The translations under genes were made by a program, and so were the position numbers. A stretch of DNA of 64,000 bases from Deinococcus ruber (GTDB taxonomy: Bacteria > Deinococcota > Deinococci > Deinococcales > Deinococcaceae), in NCBI RefSeq assembly GCF_014648095.1, contig NZ_BMQL01000002.1:124001-188000 (forward strand), given 5' to 3'. Position 1 is the stretch's first letter, and each line of letters starts with the position of its first letter. Below, one piece after another: positions 49,892 through 59,294 of the stretch. The notes beneath the pieces are model-generated. The model ran no database searches and was not told where the DNA came from. It worked only from the letters and a program-made list of their open reading frames with translations.

Positions 49892-51499
49892 TTACAGCCT
49901 TCTCCAGCGCCGATCCGGCCCCATCAGGGCGTCGGCGGCTTCTGGCCCCCAGCTTCCGGCGGCGTAGTTGGGGAATTCCGGCGCGTCCTGCCCGTCCCAG
50001 GCTTCCAGCATGCCCGTCACGAGCTGCCACGCGTGATCCACTTCGTCCTCGCGGGGAAACAGCGTCGCGTCGCCCAGCATGGCGTCGAGCACCAGCCGCG
50101 AGTACGGGCTTTCCAGTCCGGCCCCGAAGGCGTCGTAGCGAAAATCCATCGTGACCTCGCGCAGCTGATTTTCCTGCCCCGGCGTCTTGCTCGAAAACTT
50201 CAGGCTCACGCCCTCGTCGGGCTGGATGCGGAAGGCCAGCACGTTGCGCTCCAGTCCACCGGGAAACAGGCCCAGCGGCGGCTTCTTGAACACCACCGCG
50301 ATTTCCGTGACCTTCTTGGGCAGCCGCTTTCCGGTGCGGATAAAGAAGGGCACGCCCTGCCAGCGCCAGTTCTCGATCTCGAACTTGACCGCCACATACG
50401 TCGGGGTGCTGCTGCCGGGCTTCACGCCGGGTTCCTCGCGGTAGCCAGGCACGCGCTCGCCCGCCAGCGTGCCGGGGCCATACTGCCCGCGCACCGCCGA
50501 CGCCGCCACCTGCTCTTTCGGAATCGGTTTGACCGCCCGCAGCACCTTCACCTTCTCGTCGCGGATGGCTCCCTCGTCGAAGGCCACCGGGGGTTCCATC
50601 GCCACCAGCGTAAACAGCTGCATCAGGTGGTTCTGAAGCATGTCGCGCAGAATGCCCGCTTCCTCGTAATACCCGGCGCGGCCTTCCAGCCCCAGGTCTT
50701 CGGCGGCGGTAATCTGCACATGATCGACATAGCTGCGGTTCCAGATCGGCTCGAAGATGGCGTTGCCGAAGCGAATCGCCATCAGGTTCTGCACCGTCTC
50801 CTTGCCGAGATAGTGGTCGATGCGGTACACCTGCGACTCGTCCCAGACGCCGTGAATGGCGTCGTTCAGGTGGCGGGCGGTTTCGAGCGTGGTGCCGAAC
50901 GGCTTCTCGATGATGATGCGCCGCCAGCCCTCGCTCTGGTCCTGCAACTTCAGTCGGCCCAGACCGTTGCTGATCGGCTCGAACAGGCTGGGGGGCGTGC
51001 TCAGATAGAACACCGCGTTCTTGCGCCCGCCGTGCGCGTTCTCGGCCTCGTCGAGCTGGGTGCCCACGCGGTCGTACACGTCGTCTTTGTCGAAGTCACC
51101 GAATTCGTAGTACAGCAGCTCTCTGAATTTCTCCAGGCTGCCCGGCAGGATGGCGTCGGTTTCTTTGCTGGTCTTCAGGGCTTCGAGCGCGTAATCGCGG
51201 AACTGCTCGTCGGTCATCTCCTGACGGCCCACACCCACGATGTTGAACGCACTGCCCAGCAGCCCGTCCTGCCACAGGCCGAAGACGGCGGGCAGCAGTT
51301 TGCGGCGCGACAGGTCGCCGGTTGCGCCGAAAATAACCAGCGTGGCGGGTTCGGGGGCGCGGCTGCGGCGCATGCCTGCCCGGAAAGGATTCGGGGTGGG
51401 TTCGGGCATCGTCACGGTCTTGGGCGGCGTGGCCGCCGACTCGGACGCGGGCGGCAGCTTGGGGTCTGGCTGCGTGGCCTGCTGGGGTTCATTCGTCAC
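49892..51499 (-). CDS. zwf: glucose-6-phosphate 1-dehydrogenase
   Basis: A protein of 535 residues. [19 protein letters not shown] is the NADP motif (about 55-73), [15 protein letters not shown] is next, [14 protein letters not shown] is the catalytic glucose-6-phosphate site, and FFIRTGKRL follows. A disordered Pro/Glu/Thr N-terminus of about 45 residues precedes it. It commits glucose 6-phosphate to the oxidative pentose phosphate path and makes NADPH. I take GTG 51499, 4 bases after the gnd stop and 8 bases after GGGAGA; a start at 51553 would overlap gnd by 50 bases, and ATG 51409 is also possible. Confidence 0.94.
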   Translation of the reverse strand: MTNEPQQATQPDPKLPPASESAATPPKTVTMPEPTPNPFRAGMRRSRAPEPATLVIFGATGDLSRRKLLPAVFGLWQDGLLGSAFNIVGVGRQEMTDEQFRDYALEALKTSKETDAILPGSLEKFRELLYYEFGDFDKDDVYDRVGTQLDEAENAHGGRKNAVFYLSTPPSLFEPISNGLGRLKLQDQSEGWRRIIIEKPFGTTLETARHLNDAIHGVWDESQVYRIDHYLGKETVQNLMAIRFGNAIFEPIWNRSYVDHVQITAAEDLGLEGRAGYYEEAGILRDMLQNHLMQLFTLVAMEPPVAFDEGAIRDEKVKVLRAVKPIPKEQVAASAVRGQYGPGTLAGERVPGYREEPGVKPGSSTPTYVAVKFEIENWRWQGVPFFIRTGKRLPKKVTEIAVVFKKPPLGLFPGGLERNVLAFRIQPDEGVSLKFSSKTPGQENQLREVTMDFRYDAFGAGLESPYSRLVLDAMLGDATLFPREDEVDHAWQLVTGMLEAWDGQDAPEFPNYAAGSWGPEAADALMGPDRRWRRL

Positions 51500-51503
51500 C
51501 GGT

Positions 51504-52553
51504 TCACTCTCCCTTGCGGTCGTTTCCCGACTCGCCGAGCTGACGCGCTTCATCGTGGGCGGGCACTGCCGGAGCGTCGGTATTCAGGGCGGCTTCGGGC
51601 GGGGTATTGGGCTTGACTTCCTGCACGGTGGTGGTCTTTGCCACCTCGTCCAGCTTCTTGACCGCGTGCCCGCCGAATGCACGGCGCATGGCCGAGAGCA
51701 TCTGGCCCGCGTAGCTGACTTCCTGCTGGCTTCGCAGACGCATCTGCACGCTCAGCGTGATGACCGGCGTGGGAATGCCCAGTTCCAGGCTGTCGAGCAC
51801 CGTCCAGCGGCCCTCGCCCGAGTCGGCCACGTAGTCCGAGAGGTCGTTGAAATCGGTGTCGGCCTTCATGGCGTCGGCGGTCAGGTCGAGCAGCCAGCTG
51901 CGAACCACGCTGCCGTGTCGCCACAGCTCGGCGATCTGCGCCACGTCCAGCCCGAAGTCTTTCTTGGCGTGCAGCAGCTCGAAGCCCTCGGCGTAGGCCT
52001 GCATCATGCCGTACTCGATGCCGTTGTGCACCATCTTGACGTAGTGTCCACTGCCCGAAGGCCCCATGCGGCCCCAGCCCTCGGTGGGCGTGGGGGCGAG
52101 CACTTCAAACACCGGGCTCAGCGCGTCCACGGCTTCTTTCGGCCCGCCCACCATCATGGCGTAGCCTTCCTTCAGACCCCAGATGCCGCCCGAGGTACCG
52201 ACATCGACAAAATGAATGCCCATGCCTTCCAGTACGCCCGCCCGCCGGATGCTGTCTTTGTAATTGCTGTTTCCGCCGTCGATGATGGTGTCGCCCGGCT
52301 GCATTTTGGAAGCCAGCGTCATGATGGTGTCTTCGGTGGCCTTGCCGCTGGGAACCATGACCCACACGGCACGCGGGGCCGGAAGCTGCGCGACCAGTTC
52401 ATCGAGGGTGCTTGCGCCCTGTGCGCCGTGCAGCCGAGCCGCCTCGACGTTGGCGGGGAACAGATCGTAGCCGACCACTTCCTGACCACCCTCAAGCAGC
52501 CGCGTTACCATGTTGCCGCCCATCTTGCCCAGTCCGATCATGCCTAGCTTCAT
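51504..52553 (-). CDS. gnd: 6-phosphogluconate dehydrogenase, short type (decarboxylating)
   Basis: A protein of 349 residues. [20 protein letters not shown] is the cofactor site, [13 protein letters not shown] and [21 protein letters not shown] are the substrate-binding stretches, and [20 protein letters not shown] has the catalytic Lys and Asn. The short form lacks the long C-terminal domain seen at the left end of the window and is often NAD-dependent. The last 45 residues are Pro/Ala rich. It is the first gene of gnd-zwf-opcA-pgl. GGAG is 5 bases before ATG 52553. Confidence 0.94.
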   Translation of the reverse strand: MKLGMIGLGKMGGNMVTRLLEGGQEVVGYDLFPANVEAARLHGAQGASTLDELVAQLPAPRAVWVMVPSGKATEDTIMTLASKMQPGDTIIDGGNSNYKDSIRRAGVLEGMGIHFVDVGTSGGIWGLKEGYAMMVGGPKEAVDALSPVFEVLAPTPTEGWGRMGPSGSGHYVKMVHNGIEYGMMQAYAEGFELLHAKKDFGLDVAQIAELWRHGSVVRSWLLDLTADAMKADTDFNDLSDYVADSGEGRWTVLDSLELGIPTPVITLSVQMRLRSQQEVSYAGQMLSAMRRAFGGHAVKKLDEVAKTTTVQEVKPNTPPEAALNTDAPAVPAHDEARQLGESGNDRKGE

Positions 52554-52627
52554 TGTCTCTCCTCTGAATCGTGGTCGTTGAGCCTGGATAGCTGAATGTA
52601 CGAGGATCGGTGCCCAGAGGTTCTGTT

Positions 52628-52641
52628 TGGAAGTGCTTCCA
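52628..52641. promoter_or_regulatory. palindrome upstream of gnd
   Basis: TGGAAG-TG-CTTCCA lies 74 bases before the gnd start. The spacing fits an operator of the pentose phosphate cluster, but the protein is unknown. Confidence 0.4.
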
Positions 52642-52809
52642 TGAAGAAATCCATTGCTGGGGATAGCCCATCCTGCTTGCCGAGACGCATCATAAACCCG
52701 CACCTGTGCCGGGTGAGTGCAGGTGTCCTAGGAAGCTTTTAGGAAACGTGTACCAGCTTCCAGTACGCAAGCAGGCTTCTGAAACCTCTGGAAGCGGTTT
52801 GCAGGCTCG

Positions 52810-53349
52810 TTACTTCTTCTTTTTGCCAGCCTGCTTGGCCGCTTTTTCGGCGTCGCGCTGCTTCTGCTGATACTCGCGGGCGGTGTCTTCCATCAGCTGT
52901 GCGCCCTGCTTATCGACCTGCCGCTGCAACTCCAGCAGGGCGCTGGCGCTCATCTGTCGCAGGATGCGCTCGACGGGTTTTGCCAGCCAGCGATAACGCA
53001 CGCGGGCATTGGTCGAGAGTGTCACTTCGGTGCCGCCGGGAATGGGCTTGAAAATCCAGCCCTGCGTCAGTTTTTCGACGGGGCCAAACGGCTGCACGCT
53101 CTCCCAGCCGCCGCGTGTCGGCCCCTGAACCTGTCCGTAGCGGGCGGTAAAGCTCAGGCCCAGCAGTCGCCGGGGCAGCTTGAACCGCACCACGGCTCCG
53201 CTGGTCAGCTTTTCTTCGCCCACGTACCGGGCCTGAGCGTAGTTCGGGTCCCACTTCTCGCGCCGTTTCGGGTCGAGCGCCAGCCGAAAGAGGGTGTCCG
53301 GGCGGCTACGGATCACGATGGTGTCTTTGAAGGTGATGGGTTCGGACAT
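52810..53349 (-). CDS. SRPBCC (START-like) family protein
   Basis: A protein of 179 residues. FKDTIVIRSRPDTLFRLALD is the opening strand-helix of the polyketide-cyclase/SRPBCC fold, followed by REKWDPNYAQARYVGEEKL and WIFKPIPGGTEVTLSTNARV. The C-terminus is a long charged helix ending in a Lys-rich tail (AAKQAGKKKK) that may contact nucleic acid or membrane. Such proteins bind hydrophobic ligands. ATG 53349 is 7 bases after TACACT. Confidence 0.82.
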   Translation of the reverse strand: MSEPITFKDTIVIRSRPDTLFRLALDPKRREKWDPNYAQARYVGEEKLTSGAVVRFKLPRRLLGLSFTARYGQVQGPTRGGWESVQPFGPVEKLTQGWIFKPIPGGTEVTLSTNARVRYRWLAKPVERILRQMSASALLELQRQVDKQGAQLMEDTAREYQQKQRDAEKAAKQAGKKKK

Positions 53350-53399
53350 TCAGAAGAGTGTAGCTCAGGGCAGGTGCCGCCTGGAACGTCCTGCCTGCT

Positions 53400-54089
53400 T
53401 CAGTCCAGATACGCCACGGCTCGCCCGTGTGCCGCACGAACGGTAAAGCGCTCTGCAAACTTCGCGCCGCACATGGCACCGGCCCGCTTACGCCCCTCGC
53501 GGTACGCGTCCGGCGTGAATTCCCACTTGTAAAACTGCTGGTAATACTCCATCACGCCCGCCGCGAGGTCGATGCTCTCAGAGATATCCACGAACACCTC
53601 GGGATACGGGCTGGCGTCGGCGTGGTACTGATAAAAGCGGATAGGTTTACGCCACGGCTCGACTTTTTCCGGCTGACCCTCACTCAGAATCTTGGGAATG
53701 CGGGCCAGCGTCACGGCGTCGTAGGCGATTTTGGCCGACATGCGGTGGTCGGGGTGCGGGTGGTCGTCGCTCCAGGTGATGACGGCGTTGGGCTGAAAGG
53801 TGGCGTACAGCCGCGCCAGTTGCAGCGCTTCCTCGCGGCCCCCGGTCATGCGGCTATCGCCCATGTCGAAGAAGGTATGTTCTGCGCCGATCTGAGCGGC
53901 CACCCACGCACCGTGTTCGCGCCGAATCCGCGTGACCTCTTCATGGGTCGCGTCTCCGAACTGGCTGGCGAGTTCGCCCAGTGTCGTCCAGACCAGCATG
54001 ACCTTGTCGCCGCGTGCTGCGTGCCGGGCCAGGGTGCCGATGCAGCCGATTTCGTCGTCGGGGTGAGCAAAGACCGCCATGATATTCAT
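53400..54089 (-). CDS. PIG-L family deacetylase
   Basis: A protein of 229 residues. MNIMAVFAHPDDEIGCIGTL holds the AHPDDE zinc motif, and WSDDHPHPDHRMSAKIAYDA holds the later His ligands. These enzymes remove acetyl groups from GlcNAc-linked substrates. Deinococcus makes bacillithiol, so a BshB-type step (GlcNAc-malate deacetylation) is possible, but other roles exist. ATG 54089 is 6 bases after TACAGT. Confidence 0.88.
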   Translation of the reverse strand: MNIMAVFAHPDDEIGCIGTLARHAARGDKVMLVWTTLGELASQFGDATHEEVTRIRREHGAWVAAQIGAEHTFFDMGDSRMTGGREEALQLARLYATFQPNAVITWSDDHPHPDHRMSAKIAYDAVTLARIPKILSEGQPEKVEPWRKPIRFYQYHADASPYPEVFVDISESIDLAAGVMEYYQQFYKWEFTPDAYREGRKRAGAMCGAKFAERFTVRAAHGRAVAYLD

Positions 54090-54383
54090 GCCCGGACTGT
54101 AGCAAACATGCCTTCCCCTGAGATGACCCGAACCGCGCTGGAGCATTTATCGGAAGTAGGCAGTTGGGCGTCGGAAGCGGACGGGTGCCCACCAGCAGAA
54201 CGGAAACGGCGTCCTGCATAGACTCCGAATGACGACCCCGCTTTGGCAGCACCGCCGATGTCTCCGTTCCTCCCGCTTCCCGGCAATCCTGGCCCTGCTC
54301 GCCTCCTTTGCTCGCTCCGCTCGGTCAGAACAAGGCAGAACACCACGCCCTTCTTTACGACAAATGCTCTAAGCTTCATCGTC

Positions 54384-54920
54384 ATGAGCCGCCCCTCGTA
54401 TAAGCCCCGCCCTAAACAGAGCAGCGCCCGCGACCTGCTGCCCATCCAGGCCTGTATTCAGCCGAGCACGCCGATAGCCGGAGAAAATGTCGATCTGTAT
54501 GCCGATGGAGCCTGCGACACGACCGCCGGGCATGGCGGCTGGGCCTGCATCCTGCGCTACGGCGATCACGAGATGGAACTGGGCGGCCACGCCGAGCAGA
54601 CCACCAACAACCGCATGGAACTGACGGGCCTGCTGGAAGGTCTGAAGGCCCTGAAGCGCCCGTGTCAGGTGCGCGTCGTGACCGACAGCCAGTATCTGCG
54701 AAAGGCCTTTACCGACAAGTGGATTCTGAACTGGCAGCGCAACGGTTGGAAGACCGCCGGAAAAGACCCGGTGAAAAATCAGGATCTGTGGGAAGAGCTG
54801 ATTCTTCAGGCAAAAAAGCACGCGCTGACCTTCGTATGGGTCAAGGGCCACAACGGGCACGACGAGAACGAGCGGGTAGATCGGCGGGCAGTGGCCGAGC
54901 GGCTGAAACTGAGACGGTGA
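54384..54920 (+). CDS. rnhA: ribonuclease HI with N-terminal extension
   Basis: A protein of 178 residues. After about 35 basic or Pro/Ser residues comes VDLYADGACDTTAGHGGWAC (first Asp), NNRMELTGLLEGLKAL (Glu), RVVTDSQYLRKAF (second Asp) and VKGHNGHDENERVDRRA (His and last Asp). The complete DEDD site means it should cleave RNA in RNA-DNA hybrids. ATG 54384 is 8 bases after TAAGCT. Its end is followed by repeated TGATG-type units. Confidence 0.93.
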   Translation: MSRPSYKPRPKQSSARDLLPIQACIQPSTPIAGENVDLYADGACDTTAGHGGWACILRYGDHEMELGGHAEQTTNNRMELTGLLEGLKALKRPCQVRVVTDSQYLRKAFTDKWILNWQRNGWKTAGKDPVKNQDLWEELILQAKKHALTFVWVKGHNGHDENERVDRRAVAERLKLRR

Positions 54921-54923
54921 AGT

Positions 54924-54964
54924 GTGATGGGTGATGTGTTGTCTTCGGGTGGGCCGTGACCGGA
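54924..54964. repeat. 41-base direct repeat, copy A (TGATG-type)
   Basis: It is identical to 54999-55039. It begins GTGATGGGTGATGTGTTG and ends GGGCCGTGACCGGA; the period is 75 bases. Confidence 0.9.
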
Positions 54965-54998
54965 GATCGTGTCTGGCTGGAGCCGAGCACAGTGATGC

Positions 54999-55039
54999 GT
55001 GATGGGTGATGTGTTGTCTTCGGGTGGGCCGTGACCGGA
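54999..55039. repeat. 41-base direct repeat, copy B (TGATG-type)
   Basis: Perfect second copy of 54924-54964, preceded by a further TGATGCG unit. Confidence 0.9.
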
Positions 55040-55090
55040 ATCGCCGTGACCTAAACACCTCAAGACGAAGAAAAACAAACAACGCTTTCA

Positions 55091-55140
55091 ACACACATCA
55101 CGCATCACCCATCACGCATCACTTCCTCACCCATCACGTC
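55091..55140. repeat. inverted TGATG-type units after rnhA
   Basis: A run of CATCACGC/CATCACCC units complementary to the direct repeats at 54924-55039, able to form a long stem in the 278-base gap between rnhA and the MFS gene. Confidence 0.75.
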
Positions 55141-55198
55141 TTCCCCTCCGCCACTTGGCCTAGTGACCGGGCTTTCCTTGCCGCTCTAGCCTGAACCC

Positions 55199-56506
55199 AT
55201 GACCGCTGCTGCGCCGCCCGATGCTTCCGGCTTCCGCACCTTTCTGAAGCTGTGGGCTTCGCAGGGGGCGAGTGGACTGGGCAGCGCCGTGGCGTGGTTT
55301 TCGCTCTCGATCTATGTGGCGCAGACGCTCTACCCGTTGCCCTCTCAGCGGCCCGAACTGGCGCTGGCGCTATCGCTGCTGGGGCTGTCGGGGGCGCTGC
55401 CTGCGCTGGTGGTCGTGCCGCTGGCGGGCGTGTGGGCCGACCGGCACGACCGCCGCCGCACCATGCTCACCTGTGATCTGCTCAGCGGTGCCCTGACGCT
55501 GTTGGCCGCCGCGCTGATGCACACGGGTCATCTGCCGCTGTGGGCGCTCCTGCTCACGAGCGTGCTGATTTCGGTGCTGGGCAGCTTTCACGGCGCGTCG
55601 TTCGATACCAGTTACAGCCTGCTCGTCAGCCGGGCGCAGCTCCCGCGAGCGGGCGGCCTGATGCAGACGATGGGCAGCCTGTCGCAGCTGCTGGCTCCCG
55701 CGCTGGCTGCCCTGCTCATCGCGCTGCCGGGCGGCGTACCCATGAGCCTGCTGACCGATGCTCTGAGTTTCTGGCTGGCGGCGGTGGTGCTGTGGCGGCT
55801 GCGGATTCCCCGGCCCCCGGCCACAGACCACGGCATTCGCCCCCCCCTGAAAGACGATCTGCTGTTCGGCTGGCGCTACATCCTGCGCCGCCCGCCGCTG
55901 CTGGCGCTGCTGCTGACCTTCGCCGCCGTCAATTTCAGCTGGTCGCCGCTCCAGGTCTTCGAGACGCTGCTGCTCAAAGGTCGGCTGGCGGACGATCTGA
56001 ACGCGCACGGCCTGAGTTTCCAGGCGGGGCTGGCGCTGCTCAGTACGCTGGGCGCGGCAGGAGGTCTGACGGGCGGCGTGCTGGTCAGTGCGTGGGGCGG
56101 CCTGAAAACCCAGCGCATCTACGGCGTGCTGGTTCCGGTGCTGCTTGGCGCACTGGGCCTGCTGACGCTGGGGTTGGCTCCGGGCGTGTGGCTGGCGGCT
56201 GCGGCGATGTTCGGCCTGTTTTTTACCGGCCCGATCATGAATGCCCACTCGCAGGCGATCTGGCAGGCGCAGGTGCCGTCCGAGCTTCAGGGCCGGGTGT
56301 TCAGCGTGCGCCGCCTGATCGCCCAGTTCACCGGCCCGCTGAGCGTGGGGCTGGCGGGGCTGCTGGCGGCCAGATTTCCGGTGCCCGCGATTCTGCTGGT
56401 GCTGGCGGGGCTGCTGGGCGTGGTGGTACTGGTGCAGTTCGTCAATCCGTCGTTGCGGCGCGTGGAAGACCGCGAGTATCTGGAAGCGCTGGCACAGAGG
56501 TCGTGA
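55199..56506 (+). CDS. MFS transporter (drug-efflux type)
   Basis: A 435-residue protein with about twelve membrane helices. GVWADRHDRRRTMLTCDLLS is the loop 2-3 motif A of MFS, and LGSFHGASFDTSYSLLVSRA with GLMQTMGSLSQLLAPALAAL belongs to the enterobactin/macrolide-exporter-like (MFS_3) group. The middle loop is basic (RRPPLLAL). It most likely exports small hydrophobic compounds. ATG 55199 is 6 bases after TAGCCT (leaderless). Confidence 0.87.
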   Translation: MTAAAPPDASGFRTFLKLWASQGASGLGSAVAWFSLSIYVAQTLYPLPSQRPELALALSLLGLSGALPALVVVPLAGVWADRHDRRRTMLTCDLLSGALTLLAAALMHTGHLPLWALLLTSVLISVLGSFHGASFDTSYSLLVSRAQLPRAGGLMQTMGSLSQLLAPALAALLIALPGGVPMSLLTDALSFWLAAVVLWRLRIPRPPATDHGIRPPLKDDLLFGWRYILRRPPLLALLLTFAAVNFSWSPLQVFETLLLKGRLADDLNAHGLSFQAGLALLSTLGAAGGLTGGVLVSAWGGLKTQRIYGVLVPVLLGALGLLTLGLAPGVWLAAAAMFGLFFTGPIMNAHSQAIWQAQVPSELQGRVFSVRRLIAQFTGPLSVGLAGLLAARFPVPAILLVLAGLLGVVVLVQFVNPSLRRVEDREYLEALAQRS

Positions 56507-56562
56507 CGCTGTGGGCGAGGGGTGGTGGGCTTTGAGCTAAAACCCACGACTGAAGTGTTTGT

Positions 56563-56577
56563 ATACGCTGAGCGTAT
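56563..56577. promoter_or_regulatory. perfect palindrome between MFS and peptidase genes
   Basis: ATACGCT-G-AGCGTAT lies in the 182-base gap between two convergent genes. Position does not fit an operator for either, so it may be a recombination or binding site, or a weak hairpin. Confidence 0.35.
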
Positions 56578-56688
56578 TGAGCGCAAGAAGAGCAGGAGAG
56601 GTTGAAAGCTCGTCAGGGACGCCGTTCCGACCTCCTCCTCCCGACTTCCCACTTCCAAGCAATGCTCTAGGCAACAGCCCCCGCCTTC

Positions 56689-58197
56689 TTACCCCTTCGC
56701 CCACTCCACAAAGCTCTTCAGGTCGCGCTGCTGCTGCTCCAGGCTCGGCAGATGCACGTACATCATGTGGCCCGCCTCGTAGAAATACTCGCGGATATTC
56801 CCGCGCAGCGACGCATCCAGGCCCAGATGGTCGAGGGTGTGGCGGGTGGCGTGGTACGGCGTGGCGAAATCGAAATAGCCCGACGCCACATACACCTTCA
56901 GGTGCGGATTGCCGTGCATGGCGGCCCGCAGCGTGTCGGAAACGCGCACGTGGCGGTTCTCGAATTCCTTGTAGCTCCAGGGCTGCACCCGCGAGGTCAG
57001 GACTTCATACGGCAGGTCAGACTGAAAGCCCAGTTCGGCCCGCAGCAGATGATTGACGGCGGCGGTATACGGCCCCACGATGGCGTTCATGCTGGGGTCG
57101 AAATCCGGGCTGTCGCTGGCCTGCGAGCGGTCGAGGCCGGTAAAGCGTCCGTCGAGGCGGCCCACCGTGCGGCCCTGCGCTTTCAGCAGTTCCTTGCGGA
57201 AGTGGCTCAGCGGCACCCTCAGGTCGTGCAGCAGCACGAAGTCGGCGCTCAGACCCGTCAGGCGGGCGTAGGTGGCGGCCACGCTCTGCCGCTCGGCGTC
57301 GGGCAGGCGACTTCCCAGATGCAGGGCGCGGCTGTACTCGCCGTCGGCAAAGGCCTCGGCTTCCTTCAGCACGTCGGCAAGCGGCTGGCCCGGCAGTTGC
57401 CCGTGATACCACGCCACCGCCGCATAACTCGGAAAGTGCAGCGGATATGTCAGGTCGTGCCCCGGCGTGAAATCGACGGTGGCGAAATCGAGAATGCTGC
57501 TGACCAGCGCGATGCCGTTCAGGAACAGGCCGTGCCGCTCCTGAAGGTAGCCGCTGAGGGCCGCCGCCCGCGTGGTGCCGTAACTTTCACCGATCAGAAA
57601 TTTGGGAGACAGCCAGCGCTGCGCCCGCGTGGTGTACAGCCGGATGAAGTCGCCCACCACCTGCACGTCGCGCCCGAAGCCGTGATAGTCGGCGGGTTTC
57701 TGGCCCTCGCTGGCCCGCGAGTACCCGGTGCTGACCGGGTCGATGAACACCAGATCGCTGCCTTGCAGCAGCGTGAATTCGTTGTCGGTGAGCGCGTAGG
57801 GCGGCCCGGTCAGTGCGCCCGCGTCGCCCATCACCACTCGGCGCGGCCCCAGCAGCCCCAGGTGCAGCCATACGCTGCTGCTGCCGGGGCCGCCGTTAAA
57901 ACTGAAGGTGATCGGGCGGGCCTGCGAATCGTCGGTGTCGAGTGCATACGCCACGAAGAAGACCTGCGCTCTGGGCTTGGCACCCTCGGAAACGCCGTCT
58001 TTCTCGCTTTCGTCGCGCAGCACGATGGTTCCGGCGGTGGCGGTGTAGCGCAGTTCCTGCCCGTTCACTGTCAGGCGGTGGTGGGTCACGCTCACCTGAT
58101 CTGTCGGCTCGCTGGCGTTCACGCCTTCTTTTGCAGAGTCCTTGGCGGGGTCGTTGCTGGAAGGCGTGTCGGGCGAGGCCGGAAAATCGCTGCTCAT
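56689..58197 (-). CDS. S10 family serine carboxypeptidase-like peptidase
   Basis: A protein of 502 residues. SFNGGPGSSSVWLHLGLLGP is the oxyanion region, LIGESYGTTRAAAL holds the catalytic Ser, VASGYFDFATPYHA the Asp, and FYEAGHMMYVHLPS the His, in the order of family S10. There is no signal peptide, so it is probably cytosolic, unlike yeast carboxypeptidase Y. It should release C-terminal residues from peptides. ATG 58197 is 6 bases after TACAGT. Confidence 0.9.
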   Translation of the reverse strand: MSSDFPASPDTPSSNDPAKDSAKEGVNASEPTDQVSVTHHRLTVNGQELRYTATAGTIVLRDESEKDGVSEGAKPRAQVFFVAYALDTDDSQARPITFSFNGGPGSSSVWLHLGLLGPRRVVMGDAGALTGPPYALTDNEFTLLQGSDLVFIDPVSTGYSRASEGQKPADYHGFGRDVQVVGDFIRLYTTRAQRWLSPKFLIGESYGTTRAAALSGYLQERHGLFLNGIALVSSILDFATVDFTPGHDLTYPLHFPSYAAVAWYHGQLPGQPLADVLKEAEAFADGEYSRALHLGSRLPDAERQSVAATYARLTGLSADFVLLHDLRVPLSHFRKELLKAQGRTVGRLDGRFTGLDRSQASDSPDFDPSMNAIVGPYTAAVNHLLRAELGFQSDLPYEVLTSRVQPWSYKEFENRHVRVSDTLRAAMHGNPHLKVYVASGYFDFATPYHATRHTLDHLGLDASLRGNIREYFYEAGHMMYVHLPSLEQQQRDLKSFVEWAKG

Positions 58198-58254
58198 GGC
58201 CTCACTGTAGGGTGTGGCCTCCGTCTTTTCCCAGCGGCGTTCCTGCCCGTTTCT

Positions 58255-59250
58255 TTACTGCTGCACCCTCAGCAGCGCGTCGGTCGGCCCCACTTTCTTC
58301 GGCTGCCGGAATTCGATGTTCTCCCACTCGCCTTCCTCGCTGAGAATCAGCTCGGGGTTGCGCTGGCGCAGTCTTGCCACCACGTCCTGCACCAGATCGT
58401 CGGGCGTGCTGGCGGCGCTGGTAATGCCCACCGAGCGCACGCCGCTCAGGTCGAGGGCGTCGAGGTCGGCTCCGGTTTCCAGTCGGTACGCCTGCCCGCA
58501 TTCGGCCTGTGCCAGTTCCAGCAGCCGCATTCCGTTGCTGCTATGCGTGCTGGTCAGCACCAGAAAGGCGTCCACCTCCTGCGCGATGCGTTTCACCTCG
58601 TCCTGGCGGTTCTTGGTGGCGTAGCACAGGTCTTCCGAGGGCGGAATCACCAGCGCCGGAAAGCGCGATTTCAGAATCTCGACGGTGCGCCGGGTGTCGT
58701 CCACACTCAGGGTCGTCTGGGTCAGCACCACCACGCGGGAAGGATCGGGCACCTCCACCGTATGCGGGTCGTGCAGCCCCGGCCCACTCTTGCCCAGCAC
58801 ACCCACCAGAATCGTCTCGGCGGGGGCTTCGCCGCTCGTGCCCAGCACTTCCTGATGCTTCGCGCTGTCTCCGATGAGCAAAATGGTGTAGCCCTCGCGG
58901 GCGTACTTGCGGGCCTCGGTATGCACCTTCGTGACCAGGGGGCAGGTGGCGTCGATGGTGTTCAGGCCCAGTTCCCGCGCCCGCAACCGCACCGCCGGAC
59001 TGACGCCGTGTGCGCTGAAGACCACGGTTTCGCCGCCCTGTGGCAGCGAGTCCACCGCGTTCAGGTCTTCCACGAAATGCACGCCGTAATCCTCCGAGAG
59101 CCGCTCGACGACGGTGTGGTTATGCACGATGCTGTGATACACCGTCACGGGTTTGGCTTCGCTGCGGGCGGCACGTTCGACAGCTTCAATCGCCATCACG
59201 ACGCCCGCGCAGAAGCCTCTGGGTTTGGCAAGGACGACACGCTCGATCAT
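58255..59250 (-). CDS. ispH: 4-hydroxy-3-methylbut-2-enyl diphosphate reductase
   Basis: A protein of 331 residues. [20 protein letters not shown] gives the first cluster Cys, [14 protein letters not shown] the second, and [13 protein letters not shown] the third; the iron-sulfur cluster is thus complete. HSIVHN and FSAHGV carry substrate His residues. It makes IPP and DMAPP, the last step of the MEP path, needed for carotenoids and quinones. ATG 59250 is 6 bases after TACACT. Confidence 0.96.
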   Translation of the reverse strand: MIERVVLAKPRGFCAGVVMAIEAVERAARSEAKPVTVYHSIVHNHTVVERLSEDYGVHFVEDLNAVDSLPQGGETVVFSAHGVSPAVRLRARELGLNTIDATCPLVTKVHTEARKYAREGYTILLIGDSAKHQEVLGTSGEAPAETILVGVLGKSGPGLHDPHTVEVPDPSRVVVLTQTTLSVDDTRRTVEILKSRFPALVIPPSEDLCYATKNRQDEVKRIAQEVDAFLVLTSTHSSNGMRLLELAQAECGQAYRLETGADLDALDLSGVRSVGITSAASTPDDLVQDVVARLRQRNPELILSEEGEWENIEFRQPKKVGPTDALLRVQQ

Positions 59251-59294
59251 GGAGACAGTGTAGGGCGGCCCGCTGCCACCGATGTTTGCTCAGG

